From NCBI RefSeq assembly GCF_019969845.1, contig NZ_JAHXYR010000004.1, forward strand, positions 434,001 to 498,000: 64,000 nt of DNA, in the 5' to 3' direction. The translations under genes were made by a program, and so were the position numbers. The notes under the pieces were generated by a model. The model was not told the origin of the DNA. It saw nothing but the letters and a program-made list of their open reading frames with translations, and searched no databases. Positions within the stretch are counted from its first letter, which is position 1. Each line of letters opens with the position of its first letter. Shown piece by piece: positions 54,157 to 63,113 of this stretch. The stretch is from Sphingobacterium sp. GVS05A. GTDB taxonomy: Bacteria; Bacteroidota; Bacteroidia; Sphingobacteriales; Sphingobacteriaceae.

Positions 54157-54541
54157 TTAATTTTGCTTCCTTAAGTCTCTTTCTAAATATTCATTTCTAA
54201 AAGGATTCACTTTTATTTTTTAATCGCTTTTTCTCGAAAAGCTTTCCCTAGCCTGTTTGTCTGCGGTCGAAAATCTGCTATTCTGTCGATCTGTATTTAT
54301 TTCTGATTTTCTGGCTCGTATCTTTAAAACCTTTTTTAGTTTTTATACTGAAGCTGCTCGTTGTTTTGTTTAAACTGCTCTTTTCGATCGTTTTAGCAAA
54401 AAATGGTGCTCGATAAAAATGATAATTTGTTGCGCATTGTGTCAAGATTGATGATATATCTCCAAAAAAGGAAAAACAGCAGGTTTCGGATTTTTTACCT
54501 TGATTGATAGGCCTAATTTTGAGCTGTTGAAAATTATCGTC
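54157..54541. other. Degenerate gap next to the IS remnant
   Basis: About 385 bp of T-rich sequence between the transposase tail and the first oxygenase. A minus-strand fragment EYLERDLRKQN followed by a stop could be another worn transposase piece. Otherwise no gene, RNA or clear promoter is visible. Confidence 0.4.
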
Positions 54542-55255
54542 ATGGAAAATATAGTATCTAGATTGCTGGCCAGGGATTGGACAGTCATCACCAGGGAACT
54601 ACATGATAAGGGCTTTGTGATTGTACCTGATCTATTAAATCAAGTCGAATGTGATGAACTGGTTGCAGCTTACGGTGCTGACAATAGGTATCGAAAAACT
54701 ATTGTCATGAAGCGTTATCGCTTTGGTTTGGGGGAATATAAATACTTTCAATATCCCTTGCCCGAGCTGATTACGACAATAAGGGAAAAAGTATACGCAT
54801 TGATTGCACCAGTCGCCAATCAATGGATGGAGGAGCTTAATATGGACCGAAGATTTCCGGCTTCGCATGCTGCGATGCGAGAACTTTGTCAGCAGCATGG
54901 ACAGATGGAACCTACCGTCCTTATTTTAAAATATAATACAGGCGGATTTAATACGCTACACCAGGATCTATACGGTGAAATTTACTTTCCCATACAAATC
55001 GTATTGCTGTTGGATCAGGTTGATCAGGATTATACCGGTGGTGAGTTTGTTATCACGGAACAGATACCACGGGCGCAGTCTAAGGTTAATGTCTTAAAAC
55101 CCAAGCGCGGCGATATGATCATCTTTACGACTAATTTTCGCGCAGCGAAAGGCTCCAAAGGCTATTATCGGGTCCATATGAAGCATGGTGTTAGTCCATT
55201 GCACAAGGGTCAGCGGCATAGCCTTGGGATTATATTCCATGATGGTCTTAGCTAA
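54542..55255 (+). CDS. 2OG-Fe(II) oxygenase, PF09859 (Oxygenase-NA) type, copy 1
   Basis: 237 residues from ATG 54542. Iron and 2-oxoglutarate residues are visible: His140 and Asp142 in LHQDLYGEI, His215 in MKHGVS, and Arg225 in GQRHSLGIIFHD. The YTGGEFVITEQIPRAQS and KPKRGDMIIFTTNFR blocks are typical of this family, which is predicted to oxidise (demethylate) nucleic acid bases, and which is often found near alkylation-repair genes. It is followed 48 bp later by a full-length paralogue of identical length. The N-terminus (KGFVIVPDLL) is also typical of dioxygenases. Confidence 0.87.
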   Translation: MENIVSRLLARDWTVITRELHDKGFVIVPDLLNQVECDELVAAYGADNRYRKTIVMKRYRFGLGEYKYFQYPLPELITTIREKVYALIAPVANQWMEELNMDRRFPASHAAMRELCQQHGQMEPTVLILKYNTGGFNTLHQDLYGEIYFPIQIVLLLDQVDQDYTGGEFVITEQIPRAQSKVNVLKPKRGDMIIFTTNFRAAKGSKGYYRVHMKHGVSPLHKGQRHSLGIIFHDGLS

Positions 55256-55303
55256 GGATAGGAGATTCTTGCAGGTAAAAAATAGCCCATTTAAATTATA
55301 GGT

Positions 55304-56017
55304 ATGTATACAATAGAACAAAGATTAAAAACGAAACAATGGGATGTTATCCTTGACGAATTGATCGACAAGGGATTTGCGGTTGTTCCCGATGTTGTTG
55401 ATGAACAGGAATGTGCTCAATTGCTTGGTGAGTTTAAGGCCGAATATCGCTATAGAAAGACCGTTGTGATGGAGCGGTATCGTTTTGGTCGGGGTGTTTA
55501 TAAATATTTTCATTATCCACTGCCCAGCATATTGACCGAATTAAGGGAAAATTTTTATGGTTATCTGATGCCGCTAGCCAACAGATGGATGGAAGTCTTA
55601 AAAATAAATGTGCAGTTTCCGCAGATGCATAAGGATTTTATAGCACAATGTAAAAATAATGGTCAGGATAAGGCTACAGCCTTAATTCTCGGATATGGTG
55701 CTGGCGGATTCTGCGCCATGCATCAGGATCTTTATGGAGAGATTTTTTTTCCAATGCAGCTTGTTCTTTTTTTAGATGATATTGATACAGATTATACAGG
55801 CGGAGAATTTATTTTAACGGAGAATATACCGATGGCTCAGTCCCGTACACATGTCGTTAAGCCCAAAAAAGGTGATATTATTGTGTTTACGACTAATTTT
55901 CGTCCGGTTAAAGGGGAAAGGGGTTACTACCGAGTAACTATGAAACATGGGGTATCGACCATTCATAGTGGCGAACGCCATACGTTAGGCCTGATCTTTC
56001 ATGACGCTAAATCATAA
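55304..56017 (+). CDS. 2OG-Fe(II) oxygenase, PF09859 type, copy 2
   Basis: 237 residues, aligning with copy 1 end to end without gaps and identical at about 56% of positions by hand count, so the two arose by tandem duplication. All active-site residues are kept at the same numbers (His140, Asp142, His215, Arg225). Differences concentrate in residues 31-50 and 101-130, which may alter substrate recognition. The mini-Ada gene starts 16 bp downstream. Direct nucleic-acid demethylation is inferred from family prediction only. Confidence 0.88.
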   Translation: MYTIEQRLKTKQWDVILDELIDKGFAVVPDVVDEQECAQLLGEFKAEYRYRKTVVMERYRFGRGVYKYFHYPLPSILTELRENFYGYLMPLANRWMEVLKINVQFPQMHKDFIAQCKNNGQDKATALILGYGAGGFCAMHQDLYGEIFFPMQLVLFLDDIDTDYTGGEFILTENIPMAQSRTHVVKPKKGDIIVFTTNFRPVKGERGYYRVTMKHGVSTIHSGERHTLGLIFHDAKS

Positions 56018-56033
56018 AAACTAATCCCAGTCA

Positions 56034-56312
56034 ATGGTCAGACATATAGATTTAGGAGGGACAGCGGCTGACAGAAAGAGGTCCTTAAGTTCCTGCATTC
56101 GAAAGGGTGAAATTACCTTGGGCGGATATAAAAAGGCTAAGATTTACGGTCGTCTAAACTGTGCCACGGGTAAACGGATGAAAGTCGAACATCGTGTTTT
56201 CTTTCGGGATGAGGCTGATGCCGTCAGCCATGGATATAGACCATGTGGTCATTGTATGCGGGAAAAGTACAAGGAGTGGAAAACTAAGCAGCAGGGTCTG
56301 GAGCATGCTTAA
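56034..56312 (+). CDS. Stand-alone Ada-type metal-binding domain protein
   Basis: 92 residues resembling only the N-terminal zinc/methyl-acceptor domain of Ada: GYKKAKIYGRLNCATGKRMK, then FFRDEADAVSHGYRPCGHC. Cys43, Cys71 and Cys74 match three of the four Ada zinc cysteines; the fourth (Ada Cys42) is Lys47 here. Cys43 falls at the methyl-acceptor position (Ada Cys38). There is no AraC helix-turn-helix and no methyltransferase domain, so any signalling would need a partner. It follows the two oxygenases with a 16-bp gap. Confidence 0.8.
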   Translation: MVRHIDLGGTAADRKRSLSSCIRKGEITLGGYKKAKIYGRLNCATGKRMKVEHRVFFRDEADAVSHGYRPCGHCMREKYKEWKTKQQGLEHA

Positions 56313-56374
56313 AATAAACGCAGATCTCCGTCTGAAAATTTGCAAGCACATTTTAGTTTGCCAGATGAAGATCG

Positions 56375-56839
56375 TTAAAGGAAAAGTGGAAGTCGTGTCG
56401 CGTTGACAATTTCTTTCATGACAAAATAGCTTTCCATATGTCTGATTCCTTTAATCGTTGCAAGCTTATTGAAGTTAAATTCATGATAATGGTCGACATC
56501 TCTGACCATAACCTTGAGCTGATAATCAAAAGCTCCTGTCACATGGAAGCATTCGACCACTTCCGGAAATTTCTGTATTTCTTCCATAAATAGCAAAGCA
56601 CTTTCGTTTGAATGCTTTTCCATACTGATCGATACAAGAACCATCAGGTTCAGGTCCAGTTTTCTTCGATCCAGCAAATATACCTTTTGTTTGAGCACAG
56701 CTGTAGCCGTCAACTTCTTAATCCGTTCGTATACAGGAGTCATGGATAAGTTGACTCGATCGGAAATTTCCTTGTTACTCATGGTGGCATCCTGTTGCAA
56801 AAGGTCCAAGATCATAAGATCTTTTTCATCTAATTTCAT
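56375..56839 (-). CDS. Lrp/AsnC-family transcriptional regulator
   Basis: 154 residues: N-terminal helix-turn-helix (about 5-60; LDEKDLMILDLLQQDATMSNKEISDRVNLSMTPVYERIKKL) and C-terminal RAM ligand-binding domain (about 65-150; VVECFHVTGAFDYQLKVMVRDVDHYHEF). It is divergent from the amino-alcohol operon; AGTAAAT-type half-sites lie in the shared 189-bp gap. It is the likely regulator of that operon, with a substrate-derived amino acid as candidate ligand. Confidence 0.92.
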   Translation of the reverse strand: MKLDEKDLMILDLLQQDATMSNKEISDRVNLSMTPVYERIKKLTATAVLKQKVYLLDRRKLDLNLMVLVSISMEKHSNESALLFMEEIQKFPEVVECFHVTGAFDYQLKVMVRDVDHYHEFNFNKLATIKGIRHMESYFVMKEIVNATRLPLFL

Positions 56840-56892
56840 TGTTGTAGTAATTTAAATCTAAAAACAAAGGGGTATAAGCCTGTCGTTGGAAT

Positions 56893-56997
56893 AGTAAATC
56901 TAAAAATAATAATATTTCAATATAATTTTACTAAAATAAGTTTAATAGCAGGTATTTAACACTATAATTTAATTTAAAGTAGTAAATTCATATTACT
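56893..56997. promoter_or_regulatory. Candidate Lrp operator sites
   Basis: AGTAAATTCATATTACT (56981-56997) is an inverted repeat with 5-bp arms; further half-sites are AGTAAAT (56893-56899) and TTTTACT (56936-56942). The region is strongly AT-rich, as Lrp-family operators usually are. It lies between the Lrp gene and the permease gene. Confidence 0.4.
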
Positions 56998-57028
56998 TAA
57001 TATCAGTTACCAACCTAGAAAAAGAATT

Positions 57029-58351
57029 ATGAGTGATCCCCAATTAAAGAAAGTCCTTGGCCCCGTCATGTTGTGGGGATTGGGGGTAGGGTATGTAATT
57101 TCAGGAATGTATTTCGGATGGAACCTTGGTCTGGCAGAAGGAGGGACCTTAGGGTTAGCCATTGCGACTATATTCGTCATAATTATGTACCTCACCTTTA
57201 CCTTCAGTTATACAGAAATGGCTTGTGCCATACTGAAAGCTGGAGGGGCTTTTGAATATGCCAATAGGGGGCTGGGGAAACAATTAGGGTTTGTCGCAGG
57301 GATTGCTCAAAATATAGAATTCGTTTTTGCACCGCCGGCCATTGCAGCGGCGATAGGTGCTTACCTTCATTTGCTTCATCCAGGTGTAGGCTATCTTACT
57401 TTTGCGATCGGAGCCTATCTGATTTTTACAGCAATGAATATTTTAGGTGTGAAACTCGCTGCTTCGTTTGAATTGGTTGTGACAGTCCTTGCGGTTATTG
57501 AATTATTGATATTCGCCGGTGTGACGCTGCCAGCATTTGAATTTTCTAATCTTCAACAAAATGCACTTCCCAATGGATATTCAGGCATTTTTGCATCCAT
57601 TCCATTTGCCATCTGGTTTTTTCTAGCCATTGAAGGGGTCGCCAATGTGGCTGAGGAAACCATCAATCCACAGAAAAATGTATTGATCGGTTTTGGGTCA
57701 GCTATCGTTACTTTGGTCGTGTTGTGTATCATTACATTTTTATCAGCGGTTGGTGTCGCTGGTTGGGAAGCTGTTGTCTATCCTCCAGGAAGTACCGAGG
57801 CCTCGGATTCTCCTTTACCTCTTGCTATTGCCAATGTCATTGATAGCTCCCATATTCTATACAAATTACTAATTGGGGTAGGGTTGTTGGGTCTTATTGC
57901 GTCGTTCCATGGTATTATTTTGGCCGGAGGACGTGCCACTTTTGAATTTGGGCGAGTAGGATATGCACCATCTATCTTAGGAAAAGTTCATTCACGCTTT
58001 AAAACACCAGCTAATGCGCTATTGGTCAATATGGCTGTTGGTATAATCGCACTACTGACGGGGAAGACGGCTGGGATCATTACCATCGCCTGTTTTGGGG
58101 CAATCAGTCTATATATTATATCCATGTGGTCTTTTTTCGCCTTACGCAAGAAAGAGCCCGCATTGGAGCGCCCATTTAAAGTTCCTTTGTATCCTTTATT
58201 TCCTATGCTTGCGCTGATCATCGCCCTGATCTGCCTGATTGCTATGATTTACTACAACCCATTGACAGCCTTACTATTCTTTGGGCTTGTCATCTTATCA
58301 TATCTCTATTTCTTAATCTTCCTTGACAAGGATAAAACCATCAAATCATGA
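57029..58351 (+). CDS. Ethanolamine permease-type APC transporter
   Basis: 440-residue amino acid/polyamine/organocation transporter with 12 predicted helices. The N-terminal block LGPVMLWGLGVGYVISGMYFGWNLGLAEGGTLG and AGIAQNIEFVFAPPAIAAAIGAYL are as in ethanolamine permeases of other bacteria. The C-terminal helices end FLIFLDKDK. It is the first gene of a five-gene operon; its stop overlaps the ligase start by 4 bp (ATGA). The uptake substrate is therefore probably ethanolamine or a close amino alcohol. Confidence 0.88.
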   Translation: MSDPQLKKVLGPVMLWGLGVGYVISGMYFGWNLGLAEGGTLGLAIATIFVIIMYLTFTFSYTEMACAILKAGGAFEYANRGLGKQLGFVAGIAQNIEFVFAPPAIAAAIGAYLHLLHPGVGYLTFAIGAYLIFTAMNILGVKLAASFELVVTVLAVIELLIFAGVTLPAFEFSNLQQNALPNGYSGIFASIPFAIWFFLAIEGVANVAEETINPQKNVLIGFGSAIVTLVVLCIITFLSAVGVAGWEAVVYPPGSTEASDSPLPLAIANVIDSSHILYKLLIGVGLLGLIASFHGIILAGGRATFEFGRVGYAPSILGKVHSRFKTPANALLVNMAVGIIALLTGKTAGIITIACFGAISLYIISMWSFFALRKKEPALERPFKVPLYPLFPMLALIIALICLIAMIYYNPLTALLFFGLVILSYLYFLIFLDKDKTIKS

Positions 58352-59709
58352 TCGACAAAAAAGAAATTATTTCCAAATTAAAGGCAAGTACAAGTACACA
58401 CGTAAAAGTCGCCGTAGCAGATATTGATGGCGTATTGCGAGGCAAATTTATGCACCGTGATAAGTTTATCTCTTCATTGGACAATGAATTCGGCTTTTGT
58501 TCCGTCGTATTTGGATGGGATGTCAATGACCAAGTTTATGACAATGTGGAAATTACTGGCTGGCATACCGGTTATGGAGATTTTCCTGCCCGTATAGATG
58601 GAAATACCTTCCGAAAGATACCCTGGCAGGAAGATGTTCCATTTTTTCTGGCTGACTTTGAATCGTCACATGCTACAGACCAAAATGTGTGCCCGAGGGC
58701 GCTGTTAAAAAATATCATAGCACAGTCTGAACAGGCTGGCTACAAACCCATTTTTGCCCAGGAATTTGAATGGTTCAATTTTATTAAAGGTGATATCAAT
58801 GCATCACAGAACAGCTTTAAAGAAATGACACCGATTACCTCAGGAATGTTCGGTTATTCCATCTTGCGGATGTCTGATAATTACGGGTTCTTTCGTGATC
58901 TTCTTGCGATGCTCGAACAGTTTGGTATTCCCTTGGAAGGTTTGCATACTGAGACAGGACCTGGCGTAATGGAGGCGGCGATTCAATGCAGTAATGCGCT
59001 TGAAGCTGCAGATAGGGCTACACTCTTTAAGTCAGCAGTAAAGGAGATCGGTAAAAAACATGGTATTGTCGCTAGCTTTATGGCCAAGCAGACGAAAGAA
59101 CTACCGGGCTGTAGCGGTCACGTACATCAGAGCCTCTGGGACCTAAAAAAAGAAAAAAATCTATTTTATGATGCCGACGATCAGTTAGGCATGAGTGAAC
59201 TGATGAAGCAATTTCTTGCTGGACAACTGTATTGTCTGCGGGATATTCTACCCTTATTTGCACCAACTGTTAACAGCTATAAAAGACTCACGGAGGGCGC
59301 TTGGGCCCCTACGACTTTAACCTGGGGGATAGACAATAGGACTACGGCCCTGCGGGTCATCGATGGTGGACCAAAGGCTACACGTATTGAACATCGGGTG
59401 GTTGGTTCGGATGTTAATCCATACCTCGCCATTGCGGCCTGCCTAGCGAGTGGACTTTACGGTATCAAGCATAAACTATCCTTAGACAATCCGTATACTG
59501 TCGGTAATGGTTATAAAGATTTGCAACATGGCGTTTTGCCAAGAAATCTCTATGAGGCTACGAACCGGATGGCGCAGTCTGAAATAGCATCAGAATTGTT
59601 CGGTGAAAAATTTGTTGACCACTTCTGTAAATCCAGGTTATGGGAATGGCGGCAGTTTTCAGAACAAGTAACAGATTGGGAAACAAAAAGATATTTTGAA
59701 ATTATTTAA
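58348..59709 (+). CDS. Glutamine-synthetase-like gamma-glutamyl-amine ligase
   Basis: 453 residues of the GS superfamily (GlnA3/GlnA4/PuuA type): VAVADIDGVLRGKFMHRDKF at the start, EFEWFNF (metal Glu), TETGPGVMEAAIQ, GCSGHVHQSLWD (ATP-site His) and RIEHRVVGSDVNPYLAIAACLASGLYGI. These enzymes join glutamate to an amine using ATP. Beside an ethanolamine-type permease and an alcohol dehydrogenase the most fitting product is gamma-glutamylethanolamide. It is translationally coupled to the permease. Confidence 0.9.
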   Translation: MIDKKEIISKLKASTSTHVKVAVADIDGVLRGKFMHRDKFISSLDNEFGFCSVVFGWDVNDQVYDNVEITGWHTGYGDFPARIDGNTFRKIPWQEDVPFFLADFESSHATDQNVCPRALLKNIIAQSEQAGYKPIFAQEFEWFNFIKGDINASQNSFKEMTPITSGMFGYSILRMSDNYGFFRDLLAMLEQFGIPLEGLHTETGPGVMEAAIQCSNALEAADRATLFKSAVKEIGKKHGIVASFMAKQTKELPGCSGHVHQSLWDLKKEKNLFYDADDQLGMSELMKQFLAGQLYCLRDILPLFAPTVNSYKRLTEGAWAPTTLTWGIDNRTTALRVIDGGPKATRIEHRVVGSDVNPYLAIAACLASGLYGIKHKLSLDNPYTVGNGYKDLQHGVLPRNLYEATNRMAQSEIASELFGEKFVDHFCKSRLWEWRQFSEQVTDWETKRYFEII

Positions 59710-59716
59710 CTGCAAG

Positions 59717-60865
59717 ATGGATACAGATAAAATTTATGGTTTTAATTTTCCGACACCGATTCGTTTTGGTGCAGGAGCGATCAATGAATTACCGGATTAC
59801 CTATTGCGCAATGGTCTTAACCGCCCTTTATTGGTAACGGATCCAACTATTGCCGAACTTCCTTTTTTTAAGGAAATCCAGCGTAAATTGACGGGCAGAG
59901 GGATAGACGTGATTGTGTTTCATGATTTGCACAAAAATCCGGTTAAATCCGATGTGCTGCAAGGTGGAGATGTCTATCGGGGGAATAATAGGGATTCCAT
60001 CATCGGTGTTGGAGGCGGAGCAGCACTTGATGTTGCGCGGGCAATAGCACTGCGTGCACATCATCATCGTGATCTCTTTGACTACGACGATCTTATCGGT
60101 GGAGATATTTATGTAACCAATGAGATCCCACATCTGATCACTGTACCCACTACAGCAGGCACTGGAAGTGAGGTCGGTCGTAGCGCTATTATTTCCGAAG
60201 ACGAAACCAAAAAGAAACGTATTTTGTTCAGCCCTAGGCTGATGGCGAAAATAGTATTTGCGGATCCACTCCTCACGATGGATCTTCCGGCATTCGTCAC
60301 AGCAGCTACAGGAATGGACGCGCTTACACACAATATGGAAGCATATTTAGCAAAAGGATATCATCCGATGTGTGATGGTATAGCGTTAGAGGGAATGGCG
60401 ATGGTGGCAGCAGCTATTGAAAAGGCAACCAAGGAATCTGATTTACAGTCTCGTTCGAAGATGCTTTTGGCCTCACTCATGGGGGCAGTGGCTTTTCAAA
60501 AGGGGCTGGGTATTGTCCATAGTCTGGCACATCCTCTTTCCTCGTTGTTAGACACTCATCATGGACTTGCGAATGCCATTAATCTACCTTACGGTATGCA
60601 ATTTAACTATGTGGGATTCGAAGATCGTTTTGATAAAATGGCAGTAGCGCTCGGTATTGGCAATAACGCTGGCGATAAAGTCGTGGACTATTTATTTGAA
60701 CTGAATACGCGCTTGGATTTACCTACCCATTTATCATCCATAGGTGTGCAAAAGCAACATCTTGCACCATTGTCGGAACTTGCATACGCGGATTTCTGTC
60801 ATCCTTCAAATCCGAAGCCGGTGACAACAGAAGACTTTCTTGCTATTTATGAAACAGCATTCTAA
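59717..60865 (+). CDS. Iron-containing alcohol dehydrogenase
   Basis: 382 residues from ATG 59717, 7 bp after the ligase stop; an overlapping TTG start is less likely. Group III (Fe-ADH) motifs: FGAGAINELPDYL, VGGGAALDVARAIALR (dinucleotide binding), VPTTAGTGSEVGRSAII, and metal ligands in MDALTHNMEAYL and GIVHSLAHPLSSLLDTHHGLANA. In this operon it should oxidise the hydroxyl of the glutamylated amino alcohol to an aldehyde. It is the key clue that the substrate is an amino alcohol and not a polyamine. Confidence 0.93.
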   Translation: MDTDKIYGFNFPTPIRFGAGAINELPDYLLRNGLNRPLLVTDPTIAELPFFKEIQRKLTGRGIDVIVFHDLHKNPVKSDVLQGGDVYRGNNRDSIIGVGGGAALDVARAIALRAHHHRDLFDYDDLIGGDIYVTNEIPHLITVPTTAGTGSEVGRSAIISEDETKKKRILFSPRLMAKIVFADPLLTMDLPAFVTAATGMDALTHNMEAYLAKGYHPMCDGIALEGMAMVAAAIEKATKESDLQSRSKMLLASLMGAVAFQKGLGIVHSLAHPLSSLLDTHHGLANAINLPYGMQFNYVGFEDRFDKMAVALGIGNNAGDKVVDYLFELNTRLDLPTHLSSIGVQKQHLAPLSELAYADFCHPSNPKPVTTEDFLAIYETAF

Positions 60866-60877
60866 TAAAAAAATAGT

Positions 60878-61627
60878 ATGATCAAAATTGGCATAAGCGC
60901 CTGCTTCTTTTATCCTGACAAGGAACGTACTGTCTTTGGTCCTAAATCACTGAGCTATATGGAAAATGATATGGCCCGTTGGATAGGGAAAAAAGGTGTA
61001 CTTCCGGTGCTGCTTCCCGATTTAGAGGGGGAGCTGTTGACGGATATTATTGATCAGATGGATGGTATCATCCTCCAAGGGGGGAGCGATATTGCTCCAG
61101 CGCAATACGGTGAGGATCCCATAGGGAAGTGGAGAGGAGACGCTTACCGGGATCAGTATGAACTAAAGATATTGGATTATGCGATCAGGAAGGAGAAGCC
61201 CATATTGGGTATCTGCCGGGGATTTCAATTGATGAATGTCTATTTTGGGGGCTCACTTTATCAGGATATTCCTTCACAGATACCTGGAGCAGGAGCCCAT
61301 CGGTCGGCAGAATTATACGATACGATTAATCATCCCATAAACTTTGTACCTGGAACCTTGCTTGGGGATTTGTATGGACATGTTGCTAATCCCAAGGTAA
61401 ACACCGTACATCATCAGGCGGTCAAACAGCTTGGACAAGATTTGGAAGTATACGCTCATTCGGATGATGGTTTTATCGAGGCATTTGGATATACCAAAGC
61501 AGCTCCAGGTAAAGTGATGGGTGTACAATGGCATCCGGAGTTTTCTGCTACGCAAGCCGGAGAACTGTTGGATGAAGAATTGATTTTTAATGTTTTTCTA
61601 GAACATGCAAAACAACATAGAAATTAG
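60878..61627 (+). CDS. PuuD-like gamma-glutamyl hydrolase (class I glutamine amidotransferase)
   Basis: 249 residues with the amidotransferase triad: Cys113 in GICRGFQLMN, His219 and Glu221 in VQWHPEFS. The length and the GGSDIAPAQYGE block match peptidase C26 gamma-glutamyl-GABA hydrolases. It should release glutamate from the oxidised gamma-glutamyl product, giving glycine if ethanolamine is the substrate. Its 3' end overlaps the start of the aldehyde dehydrogenase by 23 bp. Confidence 0.92.
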   Translation: MIKIGISACFFYPDKERTVFGPKSLSYMENDMARWIGKKGVLPVLLPDLEGELLTDIIDQMDGIILQGGSDIAPAQYGEDPIGKWRGDAYRDQYELKILDYAIRKEKPILGICRGFQLMNVYFGGSLYQDIPSQIPGAGAHRSAELYDTINHPINFVPGTLLGDLYGHVANPKVNTVHHQAVKQLGQDLEVYAHSDDGFIEAFGYTKAAPGKVMGVQWHPEFSATQAGELLDEELIFNVFLEHAKQHRN

Positions 61628-62981
61628 AAACCCCGCTACGGGGGAGGTAGATGCTGTGATCCCTGTTATCACAGCATCCGAATTAGATACAGCGGTCGCT
61701 CTTTTAAAAAAAGGACAACTTTCTTGGGCAAAAGTGCCATTACAACAACGTTTAGACTGCATAATTGCGTTTGGACAGTTAATTCTGGCCAATAAACAAG
61801 AACTTGCCGAAATACTGACGAAGGAAACGGGAAAACCTATTACCCAGTCGCTAAACGAAATTGTAGGGGCGCAGAACCGTATCGAACATCTTCGGACAAA
61901 TGCGGGTAAATGGCTTTCTGAGGAACTCATTACAACAACCGGGACAACTCACGAAAAGATTGTGTATGAACCACTTGGGCTGATCGCCAATATTTCCGCA
62001 TGGAATTTCCCTTATAATGTTGGGTTTAATGTATTTCTGTATGCACTTGTAGCTGGCAATGCCGTGCTTTATAAGCCATCGGAGTTTGCTACTGGTACAG
62101 GTATACAGTTTGAGAAATATCTGTATCAAGCGGGTATTCCCCAGGATGTATTCAAATGTGTTGTCGGAGATGCCGAGATTGGCCAGCAATTATTGGAGCT
62201 ACCTCTGGATGGCTATTTTTTTACAGGGTCATATAAGACTGGTCTCCATATTGCGACCACAGTAGCGCATAAATTAGTTCCCGTCCAATTGGAACTAGGA
62301 GGGAAGGATCCGCTGTATGTTGCCGATGATATCGTGGATATTAAGAAGGCCGCAATTCTTGCCGCAGAAGGTGCATTTTACAATAATGGACAAAGCTGTT
62401 GTGCTGTTGAGCGGATTTATGTCTCGGACAAGATATACGATCAGTTTGTTGAAGCTTTTGTTGAAGAGGTAGCCTCTTATACCATTGGAGATCCGATGAA
62501 GCAAGATGTATTTATCGGGCCACTAACCAGAGCCGCTCAGCTGACTGTGCTTGATGCCCAAGTAAAAGATGCGCTTGCAAAGGGAGCAACCTTGCGCTTG
62601 GGGGGGCATAAACTGGAAGATACAGGTTATTACTATGCACCTACAGTTTTTGAGTATTGCAATCACGACATGGAATTGATGAAGGAGGAGAGTTTCGGCC
62701 CGTTGATCGGCATCCAAAAGGTGGCTTCAGATGATGAGGCGATCCATCTAATGCAAGATACCACGTATGGCCTGACTGCAGCCGTATTTTCAGCTGATCA
62801 GGATAGGGCCATGGCAATACTGGAAAAAATGAACACGGGAACAGTGTATTGGAATTGCTGTGATCGGGTAAGTCCCAACGTCCCTTGGTCTGGACGGAAA
62901 AACTCAGGGCTGGGATCAACCCTGTCTGCGCAAGGAATCCGCGCTTTTGTTCAGCCCAAAGCATACCATCTGCGACCATAG
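61605..62981 (+). CDS. NAD(P)-dependent aldehyde dehydrogenase
   Basis: 458 residues of the ALDH superfamily. Catalytic Cys265 lies in NNGQSCCAVER and the general base Glu230 in VQLELGGKDP; the cofactor region is SAWNFPYNVGFNVF and YKPSEFA. Last gene of the operon, overlapping the hydrolase gene. Expected role: oxidation of the gamma-glutamyl aldehyde made by the iron alcohol dehydrogenase to the corresponding acid. Similar short ALDHs include succinate-semialdehyde dehydrogenases, so specificity is inferred from context. Confidence 0.93.
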   Translation: MQNNIEIRNPATGEVDAVIPVITASELDTAVALLKKGQLSWAKVPLQQRLDCIIAFGQLILANKQELAEILTKETGKPITQSLNEIVGAQNRIEHLRTNAGKWLSEELITTTGTTHEKIVYEPLGLIANISAWNFPYNVGFNVFLYALVAGNAVLYKPSEFATGTGIQFEKYLYQAGIPQDVFKCVVGDAEIGQQLLELPLDGYFFTGSYKTGLHIATTVAHKLVPVQLELGGKDPLYVADDIVDIKKAAILAAEGAFYNNGQSCCAVERIYVSDKIYDQFVEAFVEEVASYTIGDPMKQDVFIGPLTRAAQLTVLDAQVKDALAKGATLRLGGHKLEDTGYYYAPTVFEYCNHDMELMKEESFGPLIGIQKVASDDEAIHLMQDTTYGLTAAVFSADQDRAMAILEKMNTGTVYWNCCDRVSPNVPWSGRKNSGLGSTLSAQGIRAFVQPKAYHLRP

Positions 62982-63069
62982 ATTTTTTGTCTAAAGATCG
63001 TTTGTAGGGAATTGATTCCCTAATTTCAAGGTTTTAAGCCGTTTTTTGAAAAAACGTCTGTTTATTTCC

Positions 63070-63113
63070 GTAAGGTTTAATATAGTAGTCCATGACATCG
63101 TATTAAACCTTAC
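63070..63113. terminator. Bidirectional terminator
   Basis: A 13-bp perfect stem (63070-63082 / 63101-63113) with an 18-nt loop and T5 after it ends the operon; it overlaps the stop codon of the convergent phosphoesterase. Confidence 0.75.
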
